Positions 1 to 14,477 of a stretch of DNA of 64,000 nt are shown one piece after another (within the stretch, counting starts at the first letter, position 1; each line of letters opens with the position of its first letter). A model generated the notes under the pieces. That model was not told where the DNA came from and made no database searches. It worked only from the letters and a program-made list of their open reading frames with translations. Both the position numbers and the translations under genes were made by a program. The DNA comes from Anticarsia gemmatalis (Eukaryota; Arthropoda; Insecta; Lepidoptera; Erebidae), in the NCBI RefSeq assembly GCF_050436995.1, contig NC_134747.1:9183501-9247500 (forward strand), in the 5' to 3' direction.

Positions 1-3000
1 TTAATTGTTACGTATAGGCACGGGACTCAAACGAGAAATCCAATAAAGCTTGTGCAAAAAACGGTCACCTTTTCCGTTTTATTGTGAGACGTACATTCTG
101 TTTCGATACAGAGTTATGAAGGAGAACGGAATGTAGATAATTTACAGCGGTAGTCGGAACAAAGGCATCCCCGGCACGCGACCTACATCCTGTAGCACAA
201 TTCGATATCAACTTACTCTAAAGTAACATCGCAACCACACAAGCGAGCAGATACGAAATTGATTATATTCCCTTAGCCATATGTAATAACTTTTTGAAAT
301 GCAACGACTACTGTAATTTCATATCGAGTACAATGAACCTATTTCTACTAATTGCTAAGGCAAGGCAAGGAGTCGAACATTAAGACAGACCTCTTCAGAT
401 ATAGGTACATAGGTTATTAAAACAATTTTCAGTGCAATGTAAAGCACAAAGTTGCAGTAGATAGTGCGTGGTGACGTCACGTCATTGTATAGGCCGCAGT
501 TTGCAGTGCACGACAGTATTAACCCGCGCCACATCCTACATTATATCCTGCTGTGCAGTGCCCCAGTTAGCCACCGACAATGGAGAGAGCTATTAGAACC
601 GTCCATGTGTGTTAACCAGTTTAGTTCCTCTTGCTTGTTTTTAAACGTTGAATGGGCTGAAAAACAGAATGAAACCGGCAATCGCGCTCGCTTCAATAAA
701 GCCATGTTCAGAAACTGACGTTTATGTAACCGCCCGCTGGGCTATTTTGTGGTGTCGGATAATATGTCGATACTGCATTGTAATTAACTTAATTAGTAGC
801 CACACTGAAATAGCTTATTTAAAATACTTCGTCGGTTGAAAGTGCCTATTTCATTTGTTGTTGTCAGTGCTGTTGAGGTTTTTAAATATTCAAGGATATT
901 GATTTCGACATGATTACGCCATGCAAAGGGGATAATGTTGATTGAAATAACCATTGTACTTTACTTTGTGTTTTAGTTTGCTTAATATGTGTCTTTGATT
1001 GAGAATAAGTACTATTAGGTCCTTAATATAAGCACATTTTAGCTGATACTGACATTGAACGTAAAATACTTTACAAAGGAATGCGTTAAATGTATTTGCA
1101 CTTTTGGTCAAGATGTTTTTTACATTTCATCTCTGTTTTTGTAATTACAATATCCATTTGCCAATACCGTGAAGGCACACTTGTTTATTGATTGACGTGT
1201 TTAATAGGATTAGGTTGCTGCTCATTAAACGATTACTACAATGCATTAACACAGTTAAAAGTGATATTTCACAATGAAAATGTTACATTGTAGGTCGACG
1301 ATGTGATTTATTAGACACGGTCTCGCTTGCATGCCTTTTAGATATTATTTATGACGCAGAAACCTCAGAGTGTTAAACTTAATTGTTTCAATTATGATTA
1401 AATAACTTTGTACAGTATAAGCAACAACAAAATACTCGGTCGACGAGTTTACTGGAATAGCACACGTTTAATCATCCGAACAAAAGAGACAAAGTTAATG
1501 ACACCGAACCCTCAGTGCGCGAGTCAAACTCGCACTTAACCCGTTTTTTGTTTTAAAGGGAGGGGACGAAATATAACATTTTACACGCCACTTTTCCCTC
1601 GCATATTTATTACGGAGTCTGATGAATCGTTCATAACCACCCTTAAATTAATTTCAGTTGAAAAATCTGCATGTACAATTCCATACGTTTTTCCGTTTTC
1701 CCATTTTTAACAATGGCCTCAGACCGTTTGTTTCGTATCTCATTATCAAGGTGGTATTGTTGGTATCGTGTTAACTGCAAAGGACAAATTTTATTTTTAG
1801 TATATTTCTGGTTGTGGCGGTTGCATAAAGTGCATCGTTTATAAAATGTAACAATGAACAATATTCAGGAGGCTGGGGCTGGGAGCCTCTTATCGAGGCG
1901 GGCCCGCAGGCGCGCCGCTCGCCTCGCGCCCACAATCTGATTGCGCCTTGTGTCAACACTACTGAAATAACTGCCACCATTTTGCAAATCATCTCAAGAC
2001 TCTTTAAGAAAAATTTAAACTAGCACAAAAATATAAAATGCTAAAGATATCTAGTCAATTGGCAACTTGAATAACAGTAATGTTTATATCATAAGGGTAC
2101 TTCATGCTGCTTTTGATTAAAGGGAGATAAAATAAATGTTACATTGTGAACGTTTTTGCGACAGTGCTCGTAATGTTCCGGCAAGGATTGCTATATAACG
2201 TATGTGTGTCATTAGGAAAGATCTCACTAAAGTTTTATCGCAAATGTAAAATGTGGTTGCACCAAGTCGGCGAGTTTTATCTGATCGTGGACCGCCGTTA
2301 CCGACTCAAAAACTTATTTGCCTTGGCTGAGGAACGAGTTTCTTATTCCTCTGACTTCCATTTCGATAAAGAGGAAATTTAATTTTCGTAAAGCGATAAA
2401 AACGTCCGAATAGTTTATCAACACTGCCACGTCTAAGAGAAAACTGGGTACAAAGTTAATATTACGCAGTTCTGTTGAATTTGACGAGATTACATTTCTT
2501 TTGAAAATAAGCCTACACTGTTCGGTCATAAAGTAGGTCATTTGTTTCAAAGAAGGCACGTAAAATGTGATAGTAAAAGTTTTTTATGGCTCGATTACTG
2601 AGTAGAGGCAGTGTGCGGCACGCTGCTCGGTTTCACTGTCGATAGTGCGTGCTGTTTACAATTTCAGCATTGAACTGCGTACTAACCTAATCAAACGTAA
2701 TAGTACCTTTCATTGTTAATCGCATCACGGTTATTATTCAAATAGGTTATTTCTTTTACCCGTTACAAACGGACCTGCACTCGTATTCCATTCATTTTTG
2801 AATAGAGCTGCAGTTGTTTTTGTAGGAAGGATTTTTACTAAATCGCGCAACTAACTTTTGTACATCTCGTTAAAAAGTCCATTTTTGACGGGAGAGCAAA
2901 GTTGTTTCAGGAGCGAAGGTAAACAGTGGCATTGTGTCGCTCGAAAAGCAGACATCAAAAGGCGTGTATCAAAGACGAGTGTTGCCACATAGAGGGATGC

Positions 3001-6000
3001 GCGTCAGGGTGGCCCCCTTCAATATGTGAGGGTGCTGCCAGCTAGTTCGAATTTTACATGTAAACTACTCTACGGGAGACGGAATGGGAAAGCCTGTTTT
3101 TGTAACAAACATGCTTCCAAAATATATTATGTAGCTTTACTTGAAGCTCCACGCCGTTGCCTCCACAGATATTATCTGGAATGCAAAAGCAAATATCGCA
3201 GTTGCTTCGCCGTGCAAGAGGCATTCACATATAAGTTGCTGTTTATTTCTATCTGTCGTTGTTTATCTTATTTTTTAAATAATTAGTAGTGGTTCCATGT
3301 TGACAAAAATGTGACGAAATATGTTGACGTTACAATCACAATAAACATATTACATATTGATCCTCTTGACACCACACGCAACAAATTCTGGATAAAAGTG
3401 ACAGGAACGAGGATAAGTTCTTGTTTTCAAAATAATGTTACCTACTAACAAACAAAAAGTCACTTGAGGTCTTCATGTAGACTGTAGAGGTATAGACGAC
3501 TTACGGCAAAGTTCGTCTATTGGTTACCTTCAATATTGTTGTTCAGTTAGTAACGGGCAATCTCGGGCAGGGCACGTAGGGCTTTGGCATGTAAACACTC
3601 GGCAGCTCGTCAAGTCGTCACCCTACTCAACTAGTGATCGACTGGGCTCCTCGGTGCTTACGTTGATAGATCGAACGGTGTTCCAACTATTTAGCACTAG
3701 TTGAAAGCTTGTAATTTTTTCTAATTATTCACGCTTATTTCAGGCTTCCATACATAAAAATACATAATGTGTATCAAAATGAAACATTGTAAACAAGCCG
3801 TATGATGATCGGGAAATTAATCATGCTCCAGTTATTGCGTGGGCCCGATTTATACTTGATCGAATTTTCTTATTGTACTTTTTACTCGAGCCGATTAGAC
3901 ATACCTACGTAAAGGGATCGCAACTAAGGCAACTACGTGTCTGTAATAGTTTCGCTCGGCTACGGAACCTCAAAAACTTTCTTCTTTTATAGAAAGGAAA
4001 GTTTCTTGTTAGCATGATGAATGGTAATAAATTTTATGCGATTCATCGTATCAGCTGCAAATGCACTGGAGACGATGTCGAAGACAAAGAAAGGAAGTCC
4101 CCTAGCGACTTATCGCTGGAATGCTCAACTATAAGTTCTGCGGAACACAAGATGAAATGCGGAATGCTTGTAAGAAGTTTCGCGAACGCAAGTGATCGAG
4201 ACCTTTTAAGAGAATTAACACGGGAGTCTTATTCGTATTAATGAAAGCGAGATACGGAGGAAGTAACCACATAAATTAACGCGAGTGAATATCTAAGTGA
4301 TAGATAACATTTAGTGATTCGGCAGTAGGGAGAGCCCGACCCGAAGGTACGGAACGAGGTATATATCTCCGAAACGGTCCTCGTACAAAATAATAAAAGT
4401 CATTTAATTAAAGGCAAACTTTTCCCAGTGCGCATTATCTACGAGCGTGTAGGAATTATTGGACTTAAATAAGTCGTATTGAATAAATAAAAGGGCTTGA
4501 GAGCTCCATTGGGGAAAAAAATGTAGAAGTCGAGTAATTTACTGTGAATAATAAACGAAGAATTTCCCCTAACTTGGCGGAAGCGGATATGTCGAGTCGA
4601 GGGCCCCATTAGACTTATGGGAATATAAAATATATCAATTAAGGCTCTTCTGCGGATAGAATAGTGAAGGGTCTCGAGTTATACGAGCGAGGAAAATGTA
4701 CGCATGTGTATTAGATGAAGCAGATAATGCTGGAGAAGTACGAGTTGACTATTCTTACACAACATGTGAAACGTTAACAAAAGCTTTCCGATACAGATCA
4801 AGTTTGTTTTCAAATCGCCAACGCAAAAGAAAGTCCGTTTCTCAGTGAAAGCGGTCGACAAATAAATCTTGTCTCAGGAAACAATGCATGCATTGTTCGT
4901 TGTAAATTGGTTCAAATAATTTACCTATAACACACTTTGAACTTTGCCACGGTAGAGATAAAATTCATAAAATTACTCACTCCATATACAGAACATTATC
5001 GTGAAAAACTTTCTTCGTGTTTCCCGAAACAATTTGTATTCATAGTCGTCCATTTATTTAATACCTTCCGTGTACGTAGAAGTACATTTATGTTTTGTGA
5101 AATTCGTTCCACATGACGTTATAAATTGGAATTCGGAGATCAAAATAAAATTTTCGAACAAAATAATGTGTGATGCCGTGTTTAAGAATGGGTTACTGTC
5201 TTAATAAATATAAATAAATAATATTACTGTTATTAAGACATATTTTCGCTGTAAGTTTCGTAAAACATTAAGAACGCAACTGAACAAATGTCGGTATTAT
5301 CTAAATTGAAGATCTTTCAGAGAACACAATACGAAATAATGACATTAAACGAAAACGTAAACCACCAATGAATAAACCAACGAGCGAAGCGAATATTGAA
5401 AATAAATGATTAGAATTGTGTCTCAATACTCTCGATAGACGAAGTGTATAATATAATAGCAATCACAATAAGCTACAAAATGCATGGTAACAATGAACGA
5501 AAGACTAACAGCTCAGTAGGTACTGGTATTGTCAACATATTGATTGTACAATAAGCCGAGACTGCTGCCTGACCTAGATATAACACAAGCGACCCACTAT
5601 GAAAGGGTGTTAATGCTATTAGACAGATCCAGGATGCAACATGTCTGTTGTGAATAAAGCCTGAATTCAGATGCACAACAAAGCAAATTGCAGTCTATAT
5701 TCCAACGCGTATTTCACTCATTAGTGTGTTTCGTTTGTATTATGACTTCTGACAATGGAAACATGGATCCTTAACTTAAAGTTGGTAGGTATAATGATGT
5801 AATTACAATGCTTATCATAATTAGACTGAAGATAAAATGGTAATAAAAATAACGATATTTGATTCGACCCTTATATATTAAAGAAGATTTAGTATGTGTC
5901 TAAAGATAATGTCACTAGTTTAGGTAATCCTTTCACTAAGTGTGCAAAGCTCTTCGTGATCGAGTGGTGTTAGCACCGCACGTACAATATTATTACACAC

Positions 6001-9000
6001 CACATACGAGTAAGTGTGAATAAGCGGTTACAGGTCGCTTACACCGTGAATAATAGCACCTTTACATACAGTACTTAAGCGAAACAACACTTAGTTATAT
6101 AGTCGCTAAACAAACCTTTGCCGTTTGCTTTTGTAATTGGCATACACGGAAACGACTGCGTGATCAAATGTTACCGACGCAACTACTGTTTTCAAACTCG
6201 ACTAAATGAAATTATCTCGTTATACGTACCGAAATTAGGTTTAACTTTATGATCATTTGAATATAACGGATAACGGGGTATTCTCCTCACGAAACTAAAA
6301 CTGTGTTGGGTGATGCTCGTAAACTTTCTATGTGCATAAAATAAAACGTTTCGTATTAATGAAACTCATGGACAGCTAAACCTGAGCATAAACGATGCGC
6401 TACCCCGTCACTTTACGATAATTTTATTGGCAATACGAAACATGTGTTGCTAAATTGATGTTTCGAAATACGACTAGACAAGTTTGTTTTATTACTAAAT
6501 ACGAATATTTAAACATATTTTATTAATATGTAGTCAGATGTTTAGAAGCTCCTTTTGATAAAAATCTAAAAATATTTAAAGGACGTTTTTTATTCAGGTC
6601 TAATCACCAAACATGATTTGCCAGAGCATCGATCACGTTCATCGGATAAACAAATATAAAAGAAGACGGTTCCACATTCGACAGTTTCCTAGAACTATCT
6701 AATATTGATATACAAGGTCTTCATGAGACAGTTTCTTGCTAGTAACAAAATTTGGCGAATGTGCGAACAAAAACTATTGACATTATATACCTACAGTATA
6801 TAGTGTTATGAACGTAGATATGTTTAATTAGCTCCACATAAAACGAAGGTTAAACATTTTATTAGTTTTAAGTTCCAAATAAATATGAAATATCTTTCCT
6901 TGAATATAGAGTTTATTTCATAAAGCATACCTGGAAATACTGGATGCGGATGTTTCTCTACAATTACAACGGAATGTAACCTGAAACAAAACAAAATTTA
7001 ATTAAGCAAATTATTGACGAGCACAATTCATAGTAAGATATTTAATTTGTTTCGCAGTTTAATTTAAATCTTTCGCAATTTTACTGTTTAAATATCAACT
7101 CGGAAATAACAAATATTTTCATTTGGTTACAGATAAAAATCGTGACTACTCCTTACGTGTTAGCAAAAAACAAGCGGCGATTGAAACACTTCACCTCACT
7201 AATTAATTAATTGTGTTTTTTTAAAACCTTGCAGTTAAAAGCTGTAAGATAGATATTGTTACATTGTACCTATTGGTCTAACTGACAGTTCAATGACTCT
7301 ATTATGACTGTTAGCTTTCAAGTCTATTATTATCAGTCAGCGTCCAAATTATTGATCGACTAGTCATTTTATCTGAATCGATCATTATCTACTGATATAC
7401 TCGGTCGTGATCGTACCTTTTTGCTTTCATTCCGAGCTCTCTGGCCTATTAATTTTATATGACGAAGCCGAATAATATATGGACGCGAGGTAGGGGAACT
7501 AACATGACCCAAATAAAATAACGTTAATAATTTTCACGAATTGCTTTTCACGTGCATTTGTTTACGTGCCATATGTTTATTTTTATTTGTTTATATTTAT
7601 GAATAACAATGAACACTTTTGATGAAAAACGTAAGTTTTTTCGTACACTGGAGCTGGATGGCTCGTTACGATAACATGAACTACAAATATAATTTAATAG
7701 TGTTTTTAAATTTCCTCCTTTATTTAGCGTGAGACTAAATTAAGTTGCAACTTAATTCAAACTCTTACAGGAATTCTCGGGTATATTTTATTTAGTTTAG
7801 CATTCGATAAAGAAAGAAAAATGTAGCAAGCCGTTGGAATTATTGACCTAATTTTGATAGCGCGTAAAAAAGTTAATCGTTTTTGTTCGGATCGGTGCCA
7901 ACACCAACAGACATCAACATAAACAAACAAACACAACTTTCGTATTCGGGTGAAAAACTCGGCCAAAGGGTTCAGTGACAGCCTCATATTGAGTGTACAG
8001 GAACAAATTAGCATTTCACAGAGACGCTACAAAATGCCTCGGTGTTCAGCCGAGTTAATGAACGCGGAACATCGTCATTAAACGCCTCGGAGATGTAAAC
8101 GCACCTTTACGTATACCTTAGCCTAAATTTAGCAATTAGGGGTGCAACTACACTCTCCTACCTCTTAGAGGCTCGTGTGCCTCCAACGGGGATCGATTAA
8201 ATCAAGCACCTACAGAGTTACAGGTTTCGGGATTAATGTGGTGCAGCGCTTCTCGATCCGCAAACTTAATCGAAGAAGTTCATAGCTAATGAACACAGTA
8301 TTAATTGGAATAAAGTTGCATTTGTTGTTGAAATGCCTTCCCAAAAAACTTTAGATACCACAGACGGAAAGTATATAATTTATTTCATAATAGTTTGATG
8401 AATAATTGGAATCTATTAAAAGCAACCTTCTGTTAGCGGCCTTCGGTGTGAATGGACGGAACCTATTACTAAACCTGTCGTGGTGGGACGTGCCATGATA
8501 CGCAATTTGACTGCATAGTCTAAGTTTACCCGCACGCGCGCTCTGCGGCCTGAGCTACTTTATAAGTAAAACAAAATGAAAACGCCAAGTATAAAACAAG
8601 TTTAGAACGCAATTTCATAGTTTAACTCGGTATCAGTCAGCGAAGGAGCGTCTAACTCCTACTTCATAAAAACTAATGGCGACCCATTTAACGCCCTGTC
8701 TACGGATTGCTTTGAGCTTTTTGCTCAATTGTTATGAACATTTATAATTTATCCCATAACATAAATAATTTCAGTTTGTTTGTTATTTTGTAATTTGATC
8801 TTGATCTGGAGCCCGTTTGATCTTACTGAGGGGTGTCACAATGAAAACGAAATTAAACGATCCAAAAGCAACAAAATGAATAATGATCACGTCACACTTT
8901 CAGAACCCAAACCATACGATCTACAGGATTAAAACGTAGGCTAAAATCCTCTACACTTTACAGAACAATGTAAAACAATAAATTCACTATTACAGCATAA

Positions 9001-10786
9001 ATAGCATGAAATGTGTCATAGGGAGATAAAAGTAAAACACACGAGACAATAGGTGTGTTTGTAAAATTATGATAAAAGCTGGGAGCGCGCTGAGGGGATA
9101 CCTGAGTGTCGACAGCTTAGGATCCAAACAGACATGAGAAGCTTCGCGATGACAGCGCGCTATAAATACAATAAACAAACTTTCTTATTTGTGCGAAAAC
9201 TACTCTAACCGACAAATAAATAAACATACTTACGACGCTGATGTTTACGTAAAATTGTACTACTGTATTCTGTCGCCGTGCCCCAGAATACTTCAATGAC
9301 ATTTTGTCATGCTCATTGATTTTCTTAGCACGGACTCTTTTATAAGCAAAGGAATGTCGTGTAAATTATCGTATGATATTTTATCCCAAATTTATTTGGA
9401 TGATCTAATAGAAGTAGATACTTATGTACATATAAATAAAGTTCAGTGATAAAGCGGGTGGTATCAAAATGTTCTGACTCCGCGCCAGGACCGGCTTCCG
9501 GCTGGCGATGTGCCAACTTCCTACACCAAGTCTTACGCTAGAGTCTTCCACTAGTAAAAATCTCCATGAAGTAAATGTCGCGGTTTGATCGTAACAAACA
9601 CAAACCACTATCAACATAATTATATTCTGCAACGAGAGGCCCAATACTAAACCTTACTATTATTACCCAAATATCTGATAAAAGGCTCACGTTACGATGC
9701 CTTCATCTGTATATTTAGGTTAATGTTTACATTGCCAACGATGTCTATGATGAGTAATTTTGAATTAGACATATTTCGTGTTGGCTTTGAAATCGTAAAG
9801 TTTGGTATACCATGAACTAGCTTTTATCATAAGTGCCGGGGGCTAGAGCGGAGAACGGAAAGGGGATCGGAGAAATATACATTGATATTTCCAGGGTCCT
9901 TTACCGGGTGTTGCGATCGCGGCTCGAGCCACTCGGGAGTTTCGAGCCTCTTCAAACCACCACCGAGAGGCAGATTGTAATCCTGCTTTGTCAGTATCCA
10001 CCGCGGAGACAGGAAGTGGTCGAGTACCGTTCACAGAAAAACGGGTGGCACAATGCGCTGGTGGCAGCAATGATTTCCATTGCTTGCTTCCGAGTAAAGT
10101 GTCTTTCTTATTGTAATAGTTGTGCCAAATTATATTTGAAGTCCTAATAAAAATAAGTCAATCAAAAACACTTTTTAATTGGCCCTCGGCCGAGACTGAA
10201 CCAACTCGCCAATTACTTCGTTTTTGCTATATTGAAAAATATTGGAAGCCGTTTCATACGGTACAGATATTATGTCGGTATCATGAAAAGCATTTTCCAA
10301 TAATATTTCACGAACGTGTGACAGATATTTTACAGGAAAATTTATACGAAAAATATTTCAACCGACTCGAAAACATACATATATCATCTAACAAGTTTTG
10401 ATCAGTGGCAATTTTTGTGGAGGCGTATTGATAAAATATGAACAACGCGACAAAAACACACAGTAGCCGAATATAGCTTTGTATTTGTCCACAAATAAGC
10501 AATACAAACAACGGTAGAGTTAATATTATTATAAAGCCTCGGCCACAAGTTAGAATAGAAACGAGATGAACGGACATGTCAGTTTTATTTGTCTCTGCGG
10601 TAATGGAGCGAAATAAGCTAAAGTGACGTTCGTAACAATCATATTATTTACTTAGCGAGTATTCATTTTACATGGGAAAATGTGCGAATGTTGCGTATGT
10701 ATCTGCATTTTAGCGACAAATGATAACACTATAAACTCTTGAAATTTGTAAAGATTTACCTGGAATTGTGCAGGATTCATGAGAAA
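1..10786. other. Non-coding stretch, no gene recognised
   Basis: AT-rich unique sequence with stop codons in every frame. The open frames are short (under about 105 codons), lack paired splice sites and resemble no protein I know. The only compositional landmark is a GC-rich patch at about 1870-1935. A palindromic CRE-type octamer TGACGTCA lies at 472-479. I see no transposon termini. It could be intergenic DNA or part of a long intron of a gene outside the window. Confidence 0.6.
1870..1935. promoter_or_regulatory. GC-rich patch
   Basis: A short CpG-containing block in AT-rich surroundings, open on the minus strand for about 70 codons. No TATA box, splice pair or recognisable protein supports a specific role. 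It might be a promoter-proximal region, an untranslated exon or a conserved regulatory element. Confidence 0.2.
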
Positions 10787-11055
10787 TCTATACTAATATA
10801 ATAAAGCTGAAGAGTTTGTTTGTTTGTTTGATTGTTTGTTTGTTTGTTTGTTTGTTTGAACGCGCTAATCTCAGGAACTACTGGTCCGATTCGAAAAATT
10901 CTTTCAGTGTTAGATAGCCTATTTATCAAGGAAGGCTATATAACATCACGCTACGGTCATTAGGAGCGGAGTTGCAACGAAAAATGTTAAAAAAACGGGG
11001 AAAATTTTGACCCATTCTCTTAGGTGACGCAAGCGAAGTTGCGCGGGTCAGCTAG
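10787..11055 (+). mobile_element. Non-autonomous Helitron (269 bp)
   Basis: It begins with TC, ends with CTAG, and sits exactly between a host A (10786) and a host T (11056), the Helitron insertion rule. Just before the 3' end, CGCAA and TTGCG form a short hairpin around 11030-11042. The left end reads TCTATACTAATATAATAAAG and is followed by a (TTTG)n run at about 10815-10858, a layout I know from abundant lepidopteran Helitrons. It has no coding capacity. Confidence 0.85.
10815..10858 (+). repeat. (TTTG)n simple repeat inside the Helitron
   Basis: About eleven TTTG units with one interruption (a single 'attg'), near the 5' end of the Helitron. Variable-length tracts at this place are typical of these elements. 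Confidence 0.85.
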
Positions 11056-11596
11056 TGAGCTTATAAGCGTGAACTTTAAAAAAAGTTCTTTCGTAGTGAA
11101 AACGAGCAAAAGGATTTTATACCATGGTTTTCAAGGTAACGAACAGAACTAGGAGTAATATGTGCTTCATTCGTGATTTCTCTATTAGTCTCCTAAAAAT
11201 AATTGCTGAAATTCACTTAGTAATGTATTTGGATTTTACTTGCCATGCATGGTGGAACTTCATCAGTGTTTAAACTATTAACAGTTACTGTGACTCTATA
11301 GCCCATGATGCTCAGTCTGTAATTATATAACTTTCCCTCTCAAGGCTCTATGTATGAATAGTAAATAAACTACCATGTTTTAGATAACCACATCGTACCT
11401 TCACGACGACAAAATGTTATAACATATGTAGGTAGGTAATGCGCATGTAAATATGTAAAATATCACGTTAATATTCTAAAAGTAATTGCCAATTGTCAAA
11501 ACTAACAATGTTATTTAATATTATCAAATTTTACGACTCGCTGTTTTACTTTCGAAAGCAATTTGAATTGCTTTATTTTACTTCGCCGATGCTATA
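11056..11596. other. Non-coding spacer
   Basis: AT-rich sequence between the Helitron and MITE copy A. I see no gene, splice-paired exon or repeat in it. Confidence 0.6.
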
Positions 11597-11807
11597 GTCT
11601 GACAACTTAGTGGAGAGTCTTGGATGCAAAGTTCGCGGCTGGCAGAGGAATTCAAAATATAAAATTTCAGCATCAGTGACTCGCAGGCCTATGCAGTTGA
11701 CGGTGGCTGATTCAATACAGCTATTTTATGTAGGAAATGTACACATTTATTAATTATACAATCTATGTCAAACGCCCATCCCAAGGCTTTCTATTAAGTT
11801 GTCAGAC
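11597..11807 (+). mobile_element. TA-flanked MITE, copy A (211 bp)
   Basis: Terminal inverted repeats start GTCTGACAACTTA at the left and end with its exact complement at the right; 23 of the outer 27 positions match. TA dinucleotides at 11595-11596 and 11808-11809 look like the target-site duplication. There is no ORF. Its internal sequence resembles MITE copy B (14478-14684) read in the opposite direction. TA duplication suggests mobilisation by a Tc1/mariner-like transposase, but the family is not identified. Confidence 0.75.
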
Positions 11808-12623
11808 TACAGTGCAACGCTTCGCTCTATGGTCAAAAGTTTTTGATTTATTGCTTCTTCAAGTTCAAATGATTCTGTTGTTTATTTTTGCGGGTAATTG
11901 TTGATATTCAATCGAGCATTCTCATGCTACATGAAAGTACTACCTAACCTCATTTTTTAACTAATATTTTAATAACTTTCTAATCATCTGGCTTTGTTTA
12001 GTCATTCATCAATTATTTGCATTCCGGCGTTTTATTTTGTTAATAAAGTTCTAGTTTTATTGGCCTGTTTATATGGTTATTAAACGACAGTGTTCAATCA
12101 CATAAAAATTATAATTATAAAATAGGTACTTTTCTAATCTTCTGTTGATACTTTTGAAGAAACTAAATATATGTAAAAGCAATTTAAATTAAACAGATGG
12201 GATAAAGTGTTTTTGTGATGTTTTTCGCTATTTATTCAGCGTTATCTAATTAACGAATTCATGGATATTGTGACGAGATCGTAGAATTAAGCGTACTTTC
12301 CAATAACTTTCCATAAAATCTTTACAGACAGCAGCATTCACCGATGTCGTAAGACTAAGTATTAATAGAATACTCATGAATTTGTATCCAATATATTAAG
12401 TCAGATTTGCATACATTTATCGGTCTTTGTTATGTCAATGACCGTTTTATTGCTCTAGTTTTTATGCATTTTAAGCGCCACCAGTGTTAATAAAAAAACG
12501 TAAAGTAACAACTTGAATTAAGTTATGGTACTATAATTTATAGTAAACTATTGCTAGGCTACTGTTATTTATACTGAAATATGGCCAGCCAAGGAACGTT
12601 TTTCCTAAATGATTTCAATGGAA
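11808..12623. other. Non-coding spacer
   Basis: AT-rich sequence between two repeats. No gene, splice-paired exon or transposon end is visible. Confidence 0.6.
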
Positions 12624-12798
12624 GCACAATTCTGTACAGTCAGTACCATCGAGTATCGAGAGGTTGACATTTAAAATGTACTGCCAAAATAGTTCTTACG
12701 GGGCCCGGTAGAGGCGCTGATCAGATTTTCATACAAAATTTCTCGATGACAGGTCGGTTGCCGGTAGTCGACAGTAATAGAGAATTGAGCTACAGGTA
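12624..12798 (+). repeat. Unclassified interspersed repeat, copy 1
   Basis: Shares an ordered series of blocks with 22687-22848 and, inverted, with 28510-28683 and part of 19161-19213. The blocks are 'aattctgtacagtc' at the left, 'gaggcgctgatcaga' in the middle, 'tacaaaatttctc' further on, and 'tagtcga' followed by 'gctacaggta' near the right end. No terminal inverted repeats, poly-A tail or ORF were seen, so the class is unknown. Confidence 0.75.
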
Positions 12799-12884
12799 AT
12801 ATAAAAATGTCACAGAAATAGTTTTTACAGCGTCGTGAAATTGTAAAGGAAATCCTGTATAGTTGTGCGATAATCTGTTAGCTT

Positions 12885-13015
12885 GTGATCGGTGACGTCA
12901 GTGGGCCGGACGCAGCTGTCGGCGCGAGCGCAGCCCTAGCCTGGGAAAGCGTCGCCCTCGCGCGCTCTCACTGCGACGACTCGCCGACTCGCCGTCTGCC
13001 GGGAACCACCGCGAC
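12885..13015. promoter_or_regulatory. CpG-rich patch with CRE-type octamer
   Basis: Strongly GC-rich against AT-rich flanks. It opens with a perfect TGACGTCA at 12893-12900, overlapping a TCAGT initiator-like motif at 12898-12902. The plus-strand frame stays open to about 13180. I cannot tell a promoter or 5' exon of an unseen transcript from a conserved regulatory element. Confidence 0.35.
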
Positions 13016-14477
13016 ATTCAACTCAACGTCAATTATTATGAACTTGACTCACTTTTTATTTGCAAACAGTTATGTGAATGTCAAAACAACAAGTTGCTCC
13101 ATTGATAGCCGTCATAACAAATTATGTTCGCTGTTTAATTGTAAATGTGGTCGTATTTTTTTAATGCAAATAATATTTTAGATGCGGTGTGAAATCAACA
13201 ACTCTGAAATAATTTACATTATGAAATTTAAAAATTAATATTTACTTTCTAACTTATGTTTGTATTTAAATTCATATCTCAAATGTAAAAACTTTAGTCA
13301 TATTTATCAGTAATGAAAACAAGAAAATAGTCTCAGAGTATCTCACTATAACCTTTCTAGGAGTCAAGTCCTCGCAAAAATAATGTCAAAAGGAAAGCGT
13401 GTCACGCATAAGCGCCATGACTTTTTACAACGAAAGGGAACTGCACTTAATTTTCAGGATCAATTTAAGTAGTTACGGCAAAAATAACAGTAGATTGCAA
13501 TTATAAGATTAGGTCCCAAGGTAACATCTTTACTGTACGTAATTTTAACTAGTCATATATACATATTTTTAATAAGGCTAGATGTTTTACAACACGGTAT
13601 TGTTTAGCAATACTTACATATATGGGTAGAATTACAACATATTATAATGGATTTAAGTGGATTATTGTTGCTTAACGCTGGCAACCCACGTTTATGCGTA
13701 TTCAGTCTTATTAGGGTATAAGGAAACAGCGGTTTACCTTTCTCTTTTCACGTCATCATACTGATAAAGTCGTGGACCCTGGGTTTTGCGTCAAAAGTAA
13801 GGTATTACAGGGTCAAACCAATTTAAATACACTCTTATTTATCGCCGACCGATCGTTATCGTTTAATCTTACTATTTTTTTTTGATAACTGTTTGAGTAA
13901 ACAATAATAAACATCAAATACGGGTTGAATAAATTATGACTTAATACTTTCAGCAAACTTTCCGATTTTGTTTCTTCAAGGACAATAAGGCTGCTTTAAA
14001 GTAAATAAATGTAAAACACTGCAACGTTTAGCGAATGTAACACGAACATTTACATAAATAGTGGGCGGCTGGTGTTACGCTAAATATGTCTTAATTAAAG
14101 TATTTGCACTAACCAGATGGAACACAATGTTTAGGTAACAAGCATTCTATTCAGGTAGAAGAGATACTCTTTTTATATGTACTTTTTATAATAACTCCCG
14201 CACTAAGAATTGCTCTTGTGTCGCGGGGACTTTTACAAACATACAAACAACGGACACAAGGCACAACCAGACCCGAAACTACTATTTGTAAATCGCACAA
14301 ATAATTATTCCTTGTGTTGTTTTAACTATACGCATTTTGCAAAATTCGCCAGAAGTTGTGTGTAAGTGGGCAATGATGCAGTTGGTGCCTGCAGTAGTCG
14401 GGCCTTGACTAACACCAACGATTTATTAGAACAGCCTTGAAACTTCGACTACACAGTTAAACCTGCGGCATGCTATA
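13016..14477. other. Non-coding spacer
   Basis: AT-rich unique sequence with no convincing exon or repeat. Confidence 0.55.
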
